From: Kluyvera ascorbata ATCC 33433
Lineage (GTDB): Bacteria > Pseudomonadota > Gammaproteobacteria > Enterobacterales > Enterobacteriaceae
Direction: 5' to 3'
NCBI RefSeq assembly: GCF_000735365.1
Contig: NZ_JMPL01000006.1
Location: 26,278 to 90,277, forward strand
DNA: 64,000 nt
How positions within the stretch are numbered: position 1 is the stretch's first letter; the number at the start of each line of letters is the position of its first letter. The notes under the pieces are model-generated. The model saw only the letters and a program-made list of their open reading frames with translations. It was not told where the DNA came from and did not search any database. Both the position numbers and the translations under genes were made by a program. Below are positions 19,768-31,324 of this stretch, one piece after another.

Positions 19768-21282
19768 ATGACTAAGATTGATTTTCGCAATAAAATTAAC
19801 TGGCGTCGGCGCTATCGTTCACCGCAGGGTGTCAGCTCCGAACATGAGATTCTGCGCATTTTTGAAAGCGATCGCGGGCGCATTATCAACTCACCGGCGA
19901 TACGTCGCTTGCAGCAGAAAACGCAGGTGTTTCCGCTGGAGCGTAACGCGGCTGTCCGTACCCGCCTCACGCACTCGATGGAAGTCCAGCAGGTGGGGCG
20001 TTACATCGCCAAAGAGATACTGAGCCGCTTAAAAGAGAAAAAGCTGCTGGAAGTTTACGGGCTGGATGACTTGACCGGGCCGTTTGAAAGTATCGTAGAG
20101 ATGGCCTGCCTGATGCACGATATCGGCAACCCGCCGTTTGGTCATTTTGGTGAAGCGGCAATCAACGACTGGTTTAGCCAGCGTCTGGCCCCGAAAGATG
20201 CGCTGAGTCAGCCATTAAGCCATGATCGCTGTGAAGTTGCCGACCTGCGGTTGAGAGAGGGCGAAGAGACGCTCAATACGCTGCGCAGCAAAGTGCGTCA
20301 GGACCTGTGCCATTTTGAAGGGAACGCGCAGGGGATCCGCCTGGTACATACCCTGATGCGCATGAACCTGACCTGGGCGCAGGTGGGGTGCATCTTAAAA
20401 TATACGCGCCCGGCCTGGTGGGCGACAGAGACCCCGGCGACGCACAGCTATTTAATGAAAAAGCCCGGTTACTACCTGGCGGAAGAGCCCTATATTGAAC
20501 GTTTACGTAAAGAACTGGATTTAGCACCTTACAATCGCTTCCCATTAACCTGGATTATGGAAGCAGCGGATGATATTTCTTATTGTGTGGCTGACCTCGA
20601 AGATGCGGTGGAAAAACGCGTCTTCAGCGTCGAGCTGTTGTATCAGCATTTATATGACGCCTGGCCGGAGCATAACAAAGGCTCGTTGTTTGCTCAGGTC
20701 GTCGAAAATGCGTGGGATAAATCCCGTTCAAACTCATTAAGCCGTAGCACAGAAGATCAGTTCTTTATGTATTTGCGGGTGAATACATTAAATAAACTGG
20801 TGCCTTACGCGGCACAGCGGTTTATTGAAAATCTTCCGAAGATTTATCAGGGTGATTTTAACCATGCGCTGCTGGAAGATGACAGTAGCTACAGCCAATT
20901 GCTGAAGCTATATAAGAATGTTGCAAGAAAACATGTGTTTAGCCATCCAGAGGTTGAGCAACTTGAACTCCAGGGCTACCGGGTGATTGGTGGGTTGTTG
21001 GATATTTACGCGCCTTTGCTTAAATTATCCTTAAGCGATTTTAGTGAGCTTGCAGAACAAGAACGTGTGCGCCACTTGCCTATCGAATCCCGGCTATTTT
21101 GCAAGCTCTCAACACGCCATCGTTTAGCTTACGTTGAGGCAGTAAATAAACTTTCTCGTGATTCCGTCGATTTTCCGGTAATGGAATATTATTATCGTTG
21201 TCGCCTGCTTCAGGATTATATCAGCGGGATGACGGATCTCTACGCATGGGATGAATATCGTCGCTTGATGGCGGTAGAATAA
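19768..21282 (+). CDS. dgt: Deoxyguanosinetriphosphate triphosphohydrolase
   Basis: An HD-domain enzyme that splits dGTP to deoxyguanosine and tripolyphosphate. The 504-residue product keeps H69 ([10 protein letters not shown]) and the HD pair H117-D118 in [18 protein letters not shown] 19768 (MTKIDFRNK) with GGAGAGG upstream gives the family length; an upstream ATG at 19705 is not conserved. The 3' half (after about 20500) uses clearly more A/T-ending codons than the 5' half and the neighbouring genes. Confidence 0.97.
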   Translation: MTKIDFRNKINWRRRYRSPQGVSSEHEILRIFESDRGRIINSPAIRRLQQKTQVFPLERNAAVRTRLTHSMEVQQVGRYIAKEILSRLKEKKLLEVYGLDDLTGPFESIVEMACLMHDIGNPPFGHFGEAAINDWFSQRLAPKDALSQPLSHDRCEVADLRLREGEETLNTLRSKVRQDLCHFEGNAQGIRLVHTLMRMNLTWAQVGCILKYTRPAWWATETPATHSYLMKKPGYYLAEEPYIERLRKELDLAPYNRFPLTWIMEAADDISYCVADLEDAVEKRVFSVELLYQHLYDAWPEHNKGSLFAQVVENAWDKSRSNSLSRSTEDQFFMYLRVNTLNKLVPYAAQRFIENLPKIYQGDFNHALLEDDSSYSQLLKLYKNVARKHVFSHPEVEQLELQGYRVIGGLLDIYAPLLKLSLSDFSELAEQERVRHLPIESRLFCKLSTRHRLAYVEAVNKLSRDSVDFPVMEYYYRCRLLQDYISGMTDLYAWDEYRRLMAVE

Positions 21283-21339
21283 TCAGAAGTTTTGTAAAGA
21301 CGCTCAATAAATTTTTACTTTTAGCTGATGCAGTTGCAC

Positions 21340-21368
21340 GGAACTTAGTGCCATAAAGTGAATCTGAT
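21340..21368 (+). promoter_or_regulatory. Sigma-E promoter of degP
   Basis: GGAACTT (21340-21346), a 16 bp spacer and TCTGAT (21363-21368) match the sigma-E -35 and -10 elements. The layout is the same as I recall for E. coli degP. It lies about 50 bp upstream of the degP ATG. Envelope stress induction through sigma-E is established for E. coli degP. Confidence 0.88.
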
Positions 21369-21417
21369 AGTCACGAACATAGCAATTTTGCGTAATCTGA
21401 TATTGAGATTGAAACAC

Positions 21418-22857
21418 ATGAAAAAAACCACGTTAGCAATGAGTGCACTGGCTCTTAGTTTAAGTCTGGCTCTGTCTCCGTTGTCCGCTAGCGCGGCCGA
21501 GACGGCATCTTCTTCCGCATCCGCTGCGCAGCCAATGCCAAGTCTGGCACCGATGCTGGAAAAGGTGATGCCGTCTGTCGTCAGCATTAATGTTGAGGGC
21601 AGCACAACGGTAAACACGCCGCGTATGGGACGTAACTTCCAGCAGTTCTTCGGCGACAACTCGCCGTTCTGCCAGGACGGTTCCCCGTTCCAGAGCTCCC
21701 CGTTCTGTCAGGGCGGCGCTGGCCCGGATGGCGGCAACCAGCCGCAGCAGCAACAGAAATTTATGGCCCTTGGTTCTGGGGTCGTGATTGACGCCGCGAA
21801 AGGCTACGTCGTCACCAACAACCACGTGGTGGATAACGCCAATTCCATTAAGGTTCAGCTGAGTGACGGTCGTAAGTTTGACGCGAAAGTGGTGGGTAAA
21901 GACCCGCGTTCCGACATTGCGCTGATTCAGATTCAGGATCCGAAAAACCTGACGGCAATTAAGCTGGCGGACTCTGACGCCCTGCGCGTTGGTGACTACA
22001 CCGTGGCTATCGGTAACCCGTTTGGTCTGGGTGAAACCGTGACTTCCGGTATCGTCTCCGCGCTGGGTCGTAGCGGCCTGAACGTTGAAAACTACGAAAA
22101 CTTTATCCAGACCGATGCGGCCATTAACCGCGGTAACTCCGGCGGCGCGCTGGTGAACCTGAACGGCGAGCTTATCGGTATTAACACCGCTATCCTCGCA
22201 CCGGACGGCGGTAACATCGGTATCGGCTTCGCCATCCCGAGCAATATGGTGAAAAACCTGACCGACCAGATGGTGAAATTTGGCCAGGTGAAACGCGGTG
22301 AGCTGGGCATTATGGGGACCGAACTGAACTCCGAGCTGGCGAAAGCGATGAAGGTCGACGCTCAGCGCGGTGCTTTCGTAAGCCAGGTCATGCCGAACTC
22401 TTCTGCGGCGAAAGCCGGGATTAAAGCCGGTGACGTGATTACCTCACTGAACGGTAAGGCGATCAGTAGCTTCGCGGCACTTCGTGCGCAGGTCGGCACC
22501 ATGCCGGTAGGCAGCAAAATCAGCCTTGGCCTGCTGCGTGACGGTAAGCCGGTAACGGTAGAACTAGAACTTCAGCAGAGCAGCCAGACCCAGGTTGACT
22601 CCAGCTCTATCTTCAGCGGTATCGAAGGGGCTGAAATGAGCAACAAAGGTCAGGACAAAGGCGTGGTGGTGAATACCGTGAAAGCGGGTTCTCCGGCAGC
22701 GCAGATTGGCCTGAAGAAAGGGGACATTATCGTGGGCGCTAACCAGCAGGCGGTGAAAAACATCGCTGAGCTGCGCAAAATCCTCGATAGTAAACCTTCC
22801 GTACTGGCGCTGAACATCCAGCGTGGCGATAGCTCCATCTACCTGCTGATGCAGTAA
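21418..22857 (+). CDS. degP: Periplasmic serine endoprotease/chaperone DegP
   Basis: An HtrA-family protease that degrades misfolded envelope proteins and also acts as a chaperone. The 479-residue precursor has a signal peptide (cut near SASA-AE, about residue 26). The catalytic triad is H136, D166 and S241 (precursor numbering, motifs NNHVV, SDIAL and GNSGG), and two PDZ domains follow. The LA-loop region (about 80-113) is rich in Gly/Gln and holds two cysteines (C85, C97). ATG 21418 (MKKTTLAMS) was chosen over an upstream start at 21358. Confidence 0.98.
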   Translation: MKKTTLAMSALALSLSLALSPLSASAAETASSSASAAQPMPSLAPMLEKVMPSVVSINVEGSTTVNTPRMGRNFQQFFGDNSPFCQDGSPFQSSPFCQGGAGPDGGNQPQQQQKFMALGSGVVIDAAKGYVVTNNHVVDNANSIKVQLSDGRKFDAKVVGKDPRSDIALIQIQDPKNLTAIKLADSDALRVGDYTVAIGNPFGLGETVTSGIVSALGRSGLNVENYENFIQTDAAINRGNSGGALVNLNGELIGINTAILAPDGGNIGIGFAIPSNMVKNLTDQMVKFGQVKRGELGIMGTELNSELAKAMKVDAQRGAFVSQVMPNSSAAKAGIKAGDVITSLNGKAISSFAALRAQVGTMPVGSKISLGLLRDGKPVTVELELQQSSQTQVDSSSIFSGIEGAEMSNKGQDKGVVVNTVKAGSPAAQIGLKKGDIIVGANQQAVKNIAELRKILDSKPSVLALNIQRGDSSIYLLMQ

Positions 22858-22867
22858 TCGTGACCTC

Positions 22868-22898
22868 AACCCTTTCCCCGCCCGGGGAAAGGGTTTTT
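22868..22898 (+). terminator. Intrinsic terminator downstream of degP
   Basis: A 12 bp stem (AACCCTTTCCCC / GGGGAAAGGGTT) with a short loop and a T-run, beginning 11 bp after the degP stop. Confidence 0.88.
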
Positions 22899-23015
22899 CC
22901 CTTCGTAATGTGAAGCACCCCACAACTCCATAGTTCTCAACCGTGCTTTGTGCATTTGCACAGTGCGGCGCTTTTGTATCTTTCTTATCATGTAACCTGC
23001 TCATAGGAGGGGTTC

Positions 23016-24173
23016 ATGGCTAGCTGGCATCTTGATACTAAAATGGCGCAGGATATCGTGGCGCGCACCATGCGCATTATCGATACCAATATTAACGTAA
23101 TGGATGCCCGCGGTCGCATTATCGGCAGTGGCGATCGTGAGCGTATTGGGGAATTGCACGAAGGCGCGCTGCTGGTGCTCTCTCAAGGGCGCGTGGTGGA
23201 CATCGACGATGCCGTTGCCCGACACCTGCACGGGGTGCGTCAGGGGATTAACCTGCCGCTGCGCCTGGAAGGCGAGATTGTCGGCGTTATTGGCCTGACC
23301 GGAGAGCCTGAAACGCTGCGAAAATACGGCGAGCTGGTGTGCATGACGGCGGAGATGATGCTGGAACAGTCTCGTCTGATGCACCTGCTGGCGCAGGATA
23401 GCCGCCTGCGTGAAGAGTTGGTGATGAACCTGATTCAAGCCGAAGAGAACACCCCGGCGCTGACCGAATGGGCGCAGCGACTGGGCATTGACCTCAATCA
23501 GCCGCGTGTGGCGGCGGTGGTGGAAGTCGACAGCGGGCAGTTGGGCGTTGACAGCGCGATGGCTGAGCTTCAGCAGCTGCAAAATGCGCTGACGACGCCA
23601 GAGCGTAATAACCTGATTGCGATAGTTTCGCTGACCGAAATGGTGGTGCTGAAACCGGCGCTCAACCAGTTTGGACGCTGGGATGCAGAAGATCACCAGA
23701 AGCGAGTAGAACAGCTGATTTCCCGCATGAAAGAGAATGGGCATCTGCGTTTTCGCGTGGCGCTCGGCAACTACTTTACCGGGCCGGGCAGTATCGCCCG
23801 TTCCTACCGTACGGCGCGCACCACCATGATGGTGGGTAAACAGCGCATGCCGGAGAGCCGTAGCTATTTTTACCAGGATTTGATGCTGCCAGTACTGCTC
23901 GACAGCCTCCGCGGTGGCTGGCAGGCCAACGAGCTGTCGCGTCCGCTGATGCGCCTGAAGGCGATGGATAATAATGGCCTGCTGCGTCGGACGTTGACGG
24001 CATGGTTTCGCAACAATGTGCAGCCGCTGGCGACCTCAAAGGCGCTGTTTATTCACCGAAATACGCTGGAGTATCGATTGAACCGAATTTCGGAGCTGAC
24101 CGGGCTTGATTTGGGGAATTTCGACGACAGGCTGCTGCTGTATATTGCGTTGCAGTTGGATGAACAACGATGA
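23016..24173 (+). CDS. cdaR: Sugar diacid utilisation regulator CdaR
   Basis: A transcription activator of genes for D-glucarate, D-galactarate and D-glycerate use in E. coli. The 385-residue product has an N-terminal sugar-diacid recognition domain (about 1-135), a middle GGDEF-like segment, and a C-terminal PucR-type helix-turn-helix (FIHRNTLEYRLNRISELTG, about 347-365). A very strong Shine-Dalgarno sequence (AGGAGGGG) precedes ATG 23016. It stands alone, with its target operons outside the window. Confidence 0.97.
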   Translation: MASWHLDTKMAQDIVARTMRIIDTNINVMDARGRIIGSGDRERIGELHEGALLVLSQGRVVDIDDAVARHLHGVRQGINLPLRLEGEIVGVIGLTGEPETLRKYGELVCMTAEMMLEQSRLMHLLAQDSRLREELVMNLIQAEENTPALTEWAQRLGIDLNQPRVAAVVEVDSGQLGVDSAMAELQQLQNALTTPERNNLIAIVSLTEMVVLKPALNQFGRWDAEDHQKRVEQLISRMKENGHLRFRVALGNYFTGPGSIARSYRTARTTMMVGKQRMPESRSYFYQDLMLPVLLDSLRGGWQANELSRPLMRLKAMDNNGLLRRTLTAWFRNNVQPLATSKALFIHRNTLEYRLNRISELTGLDLGNFDDRLLLYIALQLDEQR

Positions 24174-24182
24174 GCTAATGGA

Positions 24183-24211
24183 ACCCGGGGTCGCTTGCGC
24201 TCGCCCGGGAA
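24183..24211. repeat. GC-rich palindrome between cdaR and yaeH (possible REP remnant)
   Basis: CCCGGGG and CGCCCGGG arms surround GCTTGCGC. It lies between convergent stop codons. It lacks a GTAG head and a T-run, so it is either a decayed REP unit or a weak shared terminator hairpin. Confidence 0.45.
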
Positions 24212-24228
24212 GACAAACCGCATAAAAC

Positions 24229-24612
24229 TTACTTATTGCGGGTCAACTTCTCCAGATCGGCTTCAATTTCGCTGATCTTGTTGGTGACGACGCTTTCGAG
24301 ATGGCGCAGATCGTCAAGGATCTTACGCTTAAGATCGACTTCCGTGCGATCGCGCTGGCAGATTTGGTCCAGCTCATCAATCACGTAGCGCAGATTTGGG
24401 CTTATCTCCTGCACTTCCTTGAAACCCTGACCATCACCGGCGATGGTTTTACGCTGGCGCGGATATTTGAACTTCACGCTCTTGGCGAAAAACTCACCCT
24501 TGTCCTTCTGGAAATAGATTTTCAGGATATCGTTGTTGGCTTCCTGCCGGAGGCTGTAACGATCGATTTCATCGGGATTGGTAATCCCCAGGCTTTTCAA
24601 ATTATCGTACAT
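24229..24612 (-). CDS. yaeH: UPF0325 family protein YaeH
   Basis: A 127-residue charged protein ([24 protein letters not shown]) that matches the conserved UPF0325 family over its whole length; E. coli YaeH has 128 residues. No enzyme motif is visible, and the C-terminal part is predicted helical and rich in Lys/Glu. Function is unknown. It converges on cdaR. The yaeI gene that follows it in E. coli is absent here. Confidence 0.92.
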   Translation of the reverse strand: MYDNLKSLGITNPDEIDRYSLRQEANNDILKIYFQKDKGEFFAKSVKFKYPRQRKTIAGDGQGFKEVQEISPNLRYVIDELDQICQRDRTEVDLKRKILDDLRHLESVVTNKISEIEADLEKLTRNK

Positions 24613-24684
24613 AGCGGTACCCCTGTTCTAAATTAACTATTGAATAATTAACGAAAAAATCTATTTCCGCCAGCTTACGAATAA

Positions 24685-24712
24685 AAAAAAGCGGGGTTGC
24701 CCCCGCTTTTTC
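24685..24712 (-). terminator. Intrinsic terminator downstream of dapD (bidirectional in form)
   Basis: AAAAAGCGGGG, a TTGC loop, and CCCCGCTTTTT, with A/T runs on both sides. It lies just after the dapD stop on the minus strand. Confidence 0.88.
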
Positions 24713-24720
24713 GCATCTTA

Positions 24721-25545
24721 TTAATCGATAGTACGCAGTAGCTCGTTGATGCCCACTTTACCGCGGGTTTTGGCATCCACTTTCTTCACAATCACCGCGC
24801 AGTACAGGCTGTATTTGCCGTCTTTGGATGGTAGGTTGCCGGAAACGACAACGGAGCCTGCCGGTACGCGACCATAGAAGACTTCGCCGGTTTCGCGGTC
24901 GTAGATTTTGGTGCTCTGACCCAGGTATACGCCCATAGAGATTACGGAACCTTCTTCTACGATAACGCCTTCAACGACTTCGGAGCGTGCGCCGATGAAG
25001 CAGTTGTCTTCGATGATGGTTGGGTTAGCCTGCAGTGGTTCCAGAACGCCACCGATGCCAACGCCGCCGGACAGGTGAACGTTTTTACCGATCTGCGCGC
25101 AAGAACCGACGGTCGCCCAGGTATCCACCATGGAGCCTTCGTCAACGTAAGCACCGATGTTCACGTAGGATGGCATCAGTACGGTGTTGCGAGCGATGAA
25201 TGCGCCCTGACGAACCGCAGCCGGTGGCACTACGCGGAAACCTTCTTTCTGGAAACGCGCTTCGTCGTAGTCAGCGAATTTCATTGGTACTTTATCGAAG
25301 TAGCGGCTTTCCGCACCGTCGATAACCTGGTTATCGTTAATACGGAAAGAGAGCAGAACCGCTTTCTTCAGCCACTGGTGAGTTACCCACTGACCGTCAA
25401 TCTTTTCAGCGACACGCAGCGCGCCGGAATCCAGCAGGGAAATCACCTGGTTAACCGCTTCGCGGGTTACGGTATCCACATTTGCCGGCGTGATGTCGGC
25501 GCGACGCTCAAAAGCGGACTCAATAACGTTCTGTAATTGCTGCAT
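24721..25545 (-). CDS. dapD: 2,3,4,5-tetrahydropyridine-2,6-dicarboxylate N-succinyltransferase
   Basis: Transfers a succinyl group from succinyl-CoA in the lysine/diaminopimelate pathway, which also feeds peptidoglycan. The 274-residue product has an N-terminal helical domain and a left-handed beta-helix of hexapeptide repeats (about residues 107-230, for example [16 protein letters not shown]). ATG 25545 ([10 protein letters not shown]) gives the E. coli length; an upstream ATG at 25560 adds five residues. It follows glnD by 33 bp. Confidence 0.98.
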   Translation of the reverse strand: MQQLQNVIESAFERRADITPANVDTVTREAVNQVISLLDSGALRVAEKIDGQWVTHQWLKKAVLLSFRINDNQVIDGAESRYFDKVPMKFADYDEARFQKEGFRVVPPAAVRQGAFIARNTVLMPSYVNIGAYVDEGSMVDTWATVGSCAQIGKNVHLSGGVGIGGVLEPLQANPTIIEDNCFIGARSEVVEGVIVEEGSVISMGVYLGQSTKIYDRETGEVFYGRVPAGSVVVSGNLPSKDGKYSLYCAVIVKKVDAKTRGKVGINELLRTID

Positions 25546-25578
25546 TGTTTCTCTTTCCATTTACTTAAAAAAAATACG

Positions 25579-28251
25579 TCACCCTTTATCGTTTGGATTG
25601 AGGGCTGCTGTCAACCGTTGTTGCACTTCTTGTTGGAGCACATTATTAAGCGCACGCCGGTCGGCGGTGGCGATTATAAATAAATCTTCTACTCGTTCAC
25701 CAATTGTCGTAATTCTCGCCCCGTGGAGCGAGATCCCGAGGTCGGCAAACACCTGGCCGACGCGAGCGAGCAGGCCGGGCTGATCGAGGGCAATCAGTTC
25801 GAGGAACGATTTCCGGTCGGTGTGGGTCGGCAGGAAATTGACTTCGGTATCGACCGAGAAATGGCGCAGTTTTGCCGCCTGACGACGCGGCTGCGGCGGC
25901 TGCCAACTGCGTTGAGTAATTGCCTGTTCCAGCCCAAAACGAATGGCTTCATGGCGGTCACCGGAGAGCGGACTGCCGTCTGGCTCAAGTACGATAAAGG
26001 AGTCCATCGCCATGCCGTCACGGGTGGTGAAAATCTGCGCGTCGTGCACGCTGAGATTGCGGCGGTCGAGCTCGGCGCAAACGGCGGCAAACAGATACGG
26101 TCTGTCCGGGCTCCAGATAAAAATCTCGGTACCGCCGCGGGTGGCCTGCGGACTGAGCAAGATCATCGGCTGGGTGAGGTCGTGCTTCAACAGATGACGG
26201 GCGTGCCATGCAAGCTGGTTTGGCGTGTGGCGCACAAAATAGTTGGCGCGACAGCGGTTCCAGATTTGGTGCAGCGTCTCCTCATTAATGTTGTCCATAC
26301 GCAGCAGCGCCAGCGCCTGCATCTGATGATGGCGGACGCGCTCGCGCATATCCGGCGTGTTCTGCATCCCACGACGCAGCTGCTTTTCGGTGGCGAAGTA
26401 GAGCTCGCGCAACAGGCTCTGCTTCCAGCTATTCCACAGGGTTTCGTTGGTTGCGCAGATATCGGCGACCGTCAGGCACACAAGGAAACGCAGACGGTGC
26501 TCGGTCTGCACCTCTTCGGCAAACTGCTTGATCACTTCCGGGTCCTGAATATCGCGGCGTTGAGCGGTGACCGACATCAGCAGATGCTGACGTACCAGCC
26601 AGGCAACTAATTGGGTTTCCCGCGAGTTCAGACCGTGTAGCTCGGCGAACTTCAGGACATCCTGCGCGCCAAGAATGGAGTGGTCGCCGCCGCGCCCTTT
26701 GGCAATATCGTGGAACAGGGCGGCAATCAGGATAAGCTCTGGATGGTTCAGCCGCGGCCAGAGATCGACGCACAGCGGGTGGCGCGAACGCGTCTCTTCA
26801 TTGGCGAAGCTCTCGAGCTTCAGCAATACGCGAATGGTGTGTTCATCGACCGTGTAGGCATGGAACAGGTCAAACTGCATCTGACCGACGATATACGACC
26901 ACTGCGGCATGTAGGCCCACAGTACGCTGTGGCGATGCATCGGCAGCAGGCCGCGGCTGACGGCGCCCTGGTGGCGAAGCATGCTCAGGAACAGCTCACG
27001 CGCTTCCGGGATATAGCACAGCGGCTGGCTGAGGTGACGACGGGCATGGCGCAGATGACGTAACGTGGTCGAGTAAATACCGGTAATGCTGCTGTTACGC
27101 ACCATGATGTGGAACATGCGCAGAATGGCCTGCGGCTCGCGGATGAACAGGGTGTCGTCGCGCAGGTCGATAAGCGTACCGCGCAGTTGGAAATCGTCGT
27201 CAATCGCTCGCGGCTTTTCATCTTCAGTGAGGGCGAGAATCGCTTCGTCAAACAGCTGCAACAGCATGTGGTTTAGCTCGCCGACGCGGCGGGTGACGCG
27301 ATAGAAATCCTTCATCATATGTTCGATCGGCTGGTTGCCTTCGCCTTCGTATTTCAGGCGACGGGCAACGCTGAGCTGGCGGTCGAACAGCAGGCGGTTG
27401 TCATAGCGATTGAGTTCGAGGTGCAGAGCGAAGCGGATGCGCCACAGCAGGTGTAGACATTCGTTTAACTCATTGCGCTCGGCTTCGGTCAGGAAGCCGA
27501 AGCTCACCATCTCATCCATTGAGGTCGCGCCAAAGTGACGGCGAGCGACCCACTGAATGGTATGGATATCGCGCAGGCCGCCGGGGCTGCTTTTAATATC
27601 GGGTTCGAGGTTGTAGCTGGTGCCGTGATAGCGCTGGTGGCGCGCCTCTTGTTCGGCAACTTTGGCCGGGAAGAACGTTTCTGACGGCCAGAAGCCTTCG
27701 CTGAAAATATGCTTTTGTAGTTCGAGGAACAGCGCCACATCGCCAATCAGCAGGCGTGATTCAATCAGGTTGGTGGCGACGGTTAAGTCTGATAAGCCTT
27801 CCAGCAGACACTCTTCCAGCGTACGTACGCTGTGGCCTACTTCTAGCTTGATATCCCACAGCAGCGTCAGCAGTTCGCCGATTTTCTGCGCCTGCTCATC
27901 GGGCAGCTTTTTGCGGCTCAGTATCAGCAGGTCAACGTCGGAAAGCGGGTGCAGCTCACCGCGACCATAGCCGCCCACGGCGACCAGCGCCGCATCTTCT
28001 ACGGGACCAAAACCGTACAGCAGCCACAGGCGTTGCAGCAGTTGGTCGATAAATTCGGTGCGCGCTTCAATCAATTGCTCGGCAGAGATGCCTTCATCAA
28101 AGGCAACGCCCAGCCAGCGCTGAAACTCATCGAGCCGGTTTTTGATATCGGTGCAGTTCAGACTGGCTTCGGGCCAATCGACCGGATTCTCCGGCTGGCC
28201 GGGCAGGGCAGGGAGGATTGTACAAGCCAGTTCAGGTATGGAGTTACTCAT
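25579..28251 (-). CDS. glnD: Bifunctional uridylyltransferase/uridylyl-removing enzyme GlnD
   Basis: Senses glutamine and adds or removes UMP on the PII proteins GlnB and GlnK, controlling nitrogen assimilation. The 890-residue product has the nucleotidyltransferase motif [15 protein letters not shown] (93-107), an HD domain ([13 protein letters not shown], about 513-525) and two C-terminal ACT domains (the first near [20 protein letters not shown]). ATG 28251 was chosen because it gives the E. coli length; an upstream start at 28302 is not conserved and runs into the map terminator. Confidence 0.97.
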   Translation of the reverse strand: MSNSIPELACTILPALPGQPENPVDWPEASLNCTDIKNRLDEFQRWLGVAFDEGISAEQLIEARTEFIDQLLQRLWLLYGFGPVEDAALVAVGGYGRGELHPLSDVDLLILSRKKLPDEQAQKIGELLTLLWDIKLEVGHSVRTLEECLLEGLSDLTVATNLIESRLLIGDVALFLELQKHIFSEGFWPSETFFPAKVAEQEARHQRYHGTSYNLEPDIKSSPGGLRDIHTIQWVARRHFGATSMDEMVSFGFLTEAERNELNECLHLLWRIRFALHLELNRYDNRLLFDRQLSVARRLKYEGEGNQPIEHMMKDFYRVTRRVGELNHMLLQLFDEAILALTEDEKPRAIDDDFQLRGTLIDLRDDTLFIREPQAILRMFHIMVRNSSITGIYSTTLRHLRHARRHLSQPLCYIPEARELFLSMLRHQGAVSRGLLPMHRHSVLWAYMPQWSYIVGQMQFDLFHAYTVDEHTIRVLLKLESFANEETRSRHPLCVDLWPRLNHPELILIAALFHDIAKGRGGDHSILGAQDVLKFAELHGLNSRETQLVAWLVRQHLLMSVTAQRRDIQDPEVIKQFAEEVQTEHRLRFLVCLTVADICATNETLWNSWKQSLLRELYFATEKQLRRGMQNTPDMRERVRHHQMQALALLRMDNINEETLHQIWNRCRANYFVRHTPNQLAWHARHLLKHDLTQPMILLSPQATRGGTEIFIWSPDRPYLFAAVCAELDRRNLSVHDAQIFTTRDGMAMDSFIVLEPDGSPLSGDRHEAIRFGLEQAITQRSWQPPQPRRQAAKLRHFSVDTEVNFLPTHTDRKSFLELIALDQPGLLARVGQVFADLGISLHGARITTIGERVEDLFIIATADRRALNNVLQQEVQQRLTAALNPNDKG

Positions 28252-28286
28252 AGCGCGCGCCGCCCATAAGAAAAAACTATCACCCA

Positions 28287-28313
28287 TAAAAAAAGCCGGC
28301 ATTCGCCGGCTTT
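28287..28313 (-). terminator. Intrinsic terminator downstream of map
   Basis: A 9 bp stem (AAAGCCGGC / GCCGGCTTT) with an ATTC loop and a T7 run on the minus strand, a few bases after the map stop codon. glnD therefore probably has its own promoter or depends on read-through. Confidence 0.85.
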
Positions 28314-28315
28314 CG

Positions 28316-29110
28316 TTATTCGTTGTGCGAGATTATCGCCGGGATGGTGTCATCCTTGCGTAACGTCAGTATTTCGCAGCCGTTGTCTGTCACCACAATA
28401 GTATGCTCGTACTGCGCAGACAAGCTTCGGTCTTTGGTTTTTACCGTCCAGCCGTCTTTCATGGTGCGGATTTCTTTCTTACCGGCGTTAACCATCGGCT
28501 CGATAGTAAAGGTCATGCCCTGTTTCAGCACCACGTCAGTTTCGCGAGAGTCGTAGTGCAGTACCTGCGGCTCTTCATGGAAGCCGCGGCCAATGCCGTG
28601 ACCGCAGTATTCGCGTACCACAGAGAACCCTTCCGCTTCCACAAACTTCTGGATAGCTGCGCCAATTTCACGCAGGTTCACGCCCGGTTTCACCATTTTC
28701 AGTGCCACATACAGGCTTTCCTGAGTCACGCGGCACAGACGCTCGCCCAGAATGGTTGGTTTACCCACGATAAACATTTTGGAGGTGTCACCGTGGAACT
28801 CGTCTTTGATGACCGTGACGTCGATGTTGACGATGTCGCCATCTTTCAGGTGTTTTTCGTCATCCGGAATACCGTGGCATACCACTTCATTAATGGAGAT
28901 GCAGACGGATTTCGGGAAACCGTGGTAGTTCAGGCAGGCGGAGACCGCTTTCTGCTCGTTGACGATGTAGTCGTTGCAGATGCGGTCCAGTTCGCCGGTG
29001 GTCACGCCAGGCTTCACGTACGGTTCGATCATTTCCAGCACTTCGGCGGCCAGGCGGCCGGCAACGCGCATTTTTTCAATATCTTCAGGGGTCTTAATAG
29101 AAATCGCCAT
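28316..29110 (-). CDS. map: Methionine aminopeptidase type I
   Basis: Removes the N-terminal methionine from nascent proteins. The 264-residue product has the full E. coli length and keeps H79 and the metal ligands D97 and D108 (in IDVTV and HGDTS). It also keeps the later His and Glu ligands (GHGIG and FTIEPM). It diverges from rpsB across 334 bp. Confidence 0.98.
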   Translation of the reverse strand: MAISIKTPEDIEKMRVAGRLAAEVLEMIEPYVKPGVTTGELDRICNDYIVNEQKAVSACLNYHGFPKSVCISINEVVCHGIPDDEKHLKDGDIVNIDVTVIKDEFHGDTSKMFIVGKPTILGERLCRVTQESLYVALKMVKPGVNLREIGAAIQKFVEAEGFSVVREYCGHGIGRGFHEEPQVLHYDSRETDVVLKQGMTFTIEPMVNAGKKEIRTMKDGWTVKTKDRSLSAQYEHTIVVTDNGCEILTLRKDDTIPAIISHNE

Positions 29111-29251
29111 GGAATATGTCCATCAGTGTCGATTTTTTCGACAATAATTGAGTGTTAGTAATGTCAATGTTAACAGCCCGAGGCGCCTGGTGCCAAATTG
29201 AGAATCATTCTGAACTTCGCCTTTCGTGCCCTGCGTCGGAGATAACAACTG

Positions 29252-29281
29252 TTGGTATCTGCGCCGCTTTTATGGTATAAA
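29252..29281 (+). promoter_or_regulatory. Probable sigma-70 promoter of rpsB-tsf
   Basis: TTGGTA (29252-29257), an 18 bp spacer and TATAAA (29276-29281), followed by the GC-rich AGCGCGCC. GC-rich bases after the -10 element are typical of stringently controlled promoters such as those of ribosomal protein genes. This is inferred from sequence only. Confidence 0.6.
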
Positions 29282-29284
29282 GCG

Positions 29285-30170
<886 letters not shown>

Positions 30171-30221
30171 TAAGGCACGCTCGAAAGAGCCCTTATAAAC
30201 CAGGTAGTAACACGTTTGGTT

Positions 30222-30248
30222 AGGGGGCCTGTTTATGGCCCCCTTTTT
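30222..30248 (+). terminator. Intercistronic attenuator/terminator between rpsB and tsf
   Basis: AGGGGGCC and GGCCCCCT arms around a 7-base loop, followed by T-rich sequence. It lies 59 bp before the tsf start. A partial terminator at this place would set the S2 to EF-Ts ratio. Confidence 0.75.
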
Positions 30249-30306
30249 CACTTTTAAATCTGTGCGGTTTATCGCCGGGCAGATCAAATCTTCCGAGGAT
30301 TTTAGA

Positions 30307-31158
30307 ATGGCTGAAATTACCGCTTCCCTGGTAAAAGAGCTGCGTGAGCGTACTGGCGCAGGCATGATGGATTGCAAAAAAGCCCTGACTGAAGCTAATG
30401 GCGACATCGAGCTGGCAATCGAAAACATGCGTAAATCCGGTGCTATCAAAGCAGCGAAAAAAGCAGGCAACGTTGCTGCTGACGGCGTGATCAAAACCAA
30501 AATCAATGGCAACATCGCCTTCATTCTGGAAGTTAACTGCCAGACTGACTTCGTTGCTAAAGACTCCGGTTTCCAGGCATTTGCTGACAAAGTTCTGGAC
30601 GCAGCTGTTGCTGGTAACATCACCGACGTTGACGTTCTGAAAGCACAGTTCGAAGAAGAACGCGTTGCGCTGGTTGCTAAAATCGGTGAGAACATCAACA
30701 TCCGTCGCGTGGCTTCCCTGGAAGGCGAAGTTCTGGGCAACTACCAGCACGGTGCTCGCATCGGTGTTCTGGTTGCTGCTACTGGCGCTGACGAAGAGCT
30801 GGTTAAACAGCTGGCAATGCACGTTGCTGCAAGCAAGCCAGAATTCGTTAAACCAGAAGACGTATCCGCTGAAGTGGTAGAGAAAGAATACCAGGTACAG
30901 CTGGACATCGCGATGCAGTCTGGTAAGCCAAAAGAAATCGCAGAGAAAATGGTTGAAGGCCGCATGAAGAAATTCACCGGCGAAGTTTCTCTGACTGGCC
31001 AGCCATTCGTTATGGATCCAAGCAAGTCTGTTGGCCAGCTGCTGAAAGAGCACAACGCTGACGTGACTGGCTTCATCCGCTTCGAAGTGGGCGAAGGCAT
31101 CGAGAAAGTTGAGACTGACTTCGCAGCAGAAGTTGCTGCAATGTCCAAGCAGTCTTAA
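30307..31158 (+). CDS. tsf: Translation elongation factor Ts
   Basis: Nucleotide exchange factor for EF-Tu. The 283-residue product equals E. coli EF-Ts in length, with the N-terminal UBA-like domain containing [17 protein letters not shown] (11-27) and the TDFVAKD core motif near 82. ATG 30307 is preceded by GAGGAT; an upstream ATG at 30235 in the same frame overlaps the attenuator hairpin and is rejected. Confidence 0.99.
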   Translation: MAEITASLVKELRERTGAGMMDCKKALTEANGDIELAIENMRKSGAIKAAKKAGNVAADGVIKTKINGNIAFILEVNCQTDFVAKDSGFQAFADKVLDAAVAGNITDVDVLKAQFEEERVALVAKIGENINIRRVASLEGEVLGNYQHGARIGVLVAATGADEELVKQLAMHVAASKPEFVKPEDVSAEVVEKEYQVQLDIAMQSGKPKEIAEKMVEGRMKKFTGEVSLTGQPFVMDPSKSVGQLLKEHNADVTGFIRFEVGEGIEKVETDFAAEVAAMSKQS

Positions 31159-31167
31159 TTGCTGTAA

Positions 31168-31196
31168 AGGAGCCGCCTGAGGGCGGCTCTCTTTTG
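31168..31196 (+). terminator. Intrinsic terminator downstream of tsf
   Basis: AGCCGCC / GGCGGCT stem with a TGAG loop, followed by CTCTTTTGT, about 12 bp after the tsf stop. Confidence 0.8.
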
Positions 31197-31324
31197 TGCA
31201 CTAAGGGTTAATGCACAAAATCGTCATGTGAGAATCAGCCTGCTCCTATAGGGATGCACTGGCATGGAACGCATGATGTCACCTGAATTTTTACCATCCC
31301 AATCGTGACACTCCAGGAAAGAAA

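Noticed and set aside
24183-24211. Palindrome between cdaR and yaeH as a strong terminator
   Set aside because: No T-run follows on either strand, so I list it only as a possible REP remnant.
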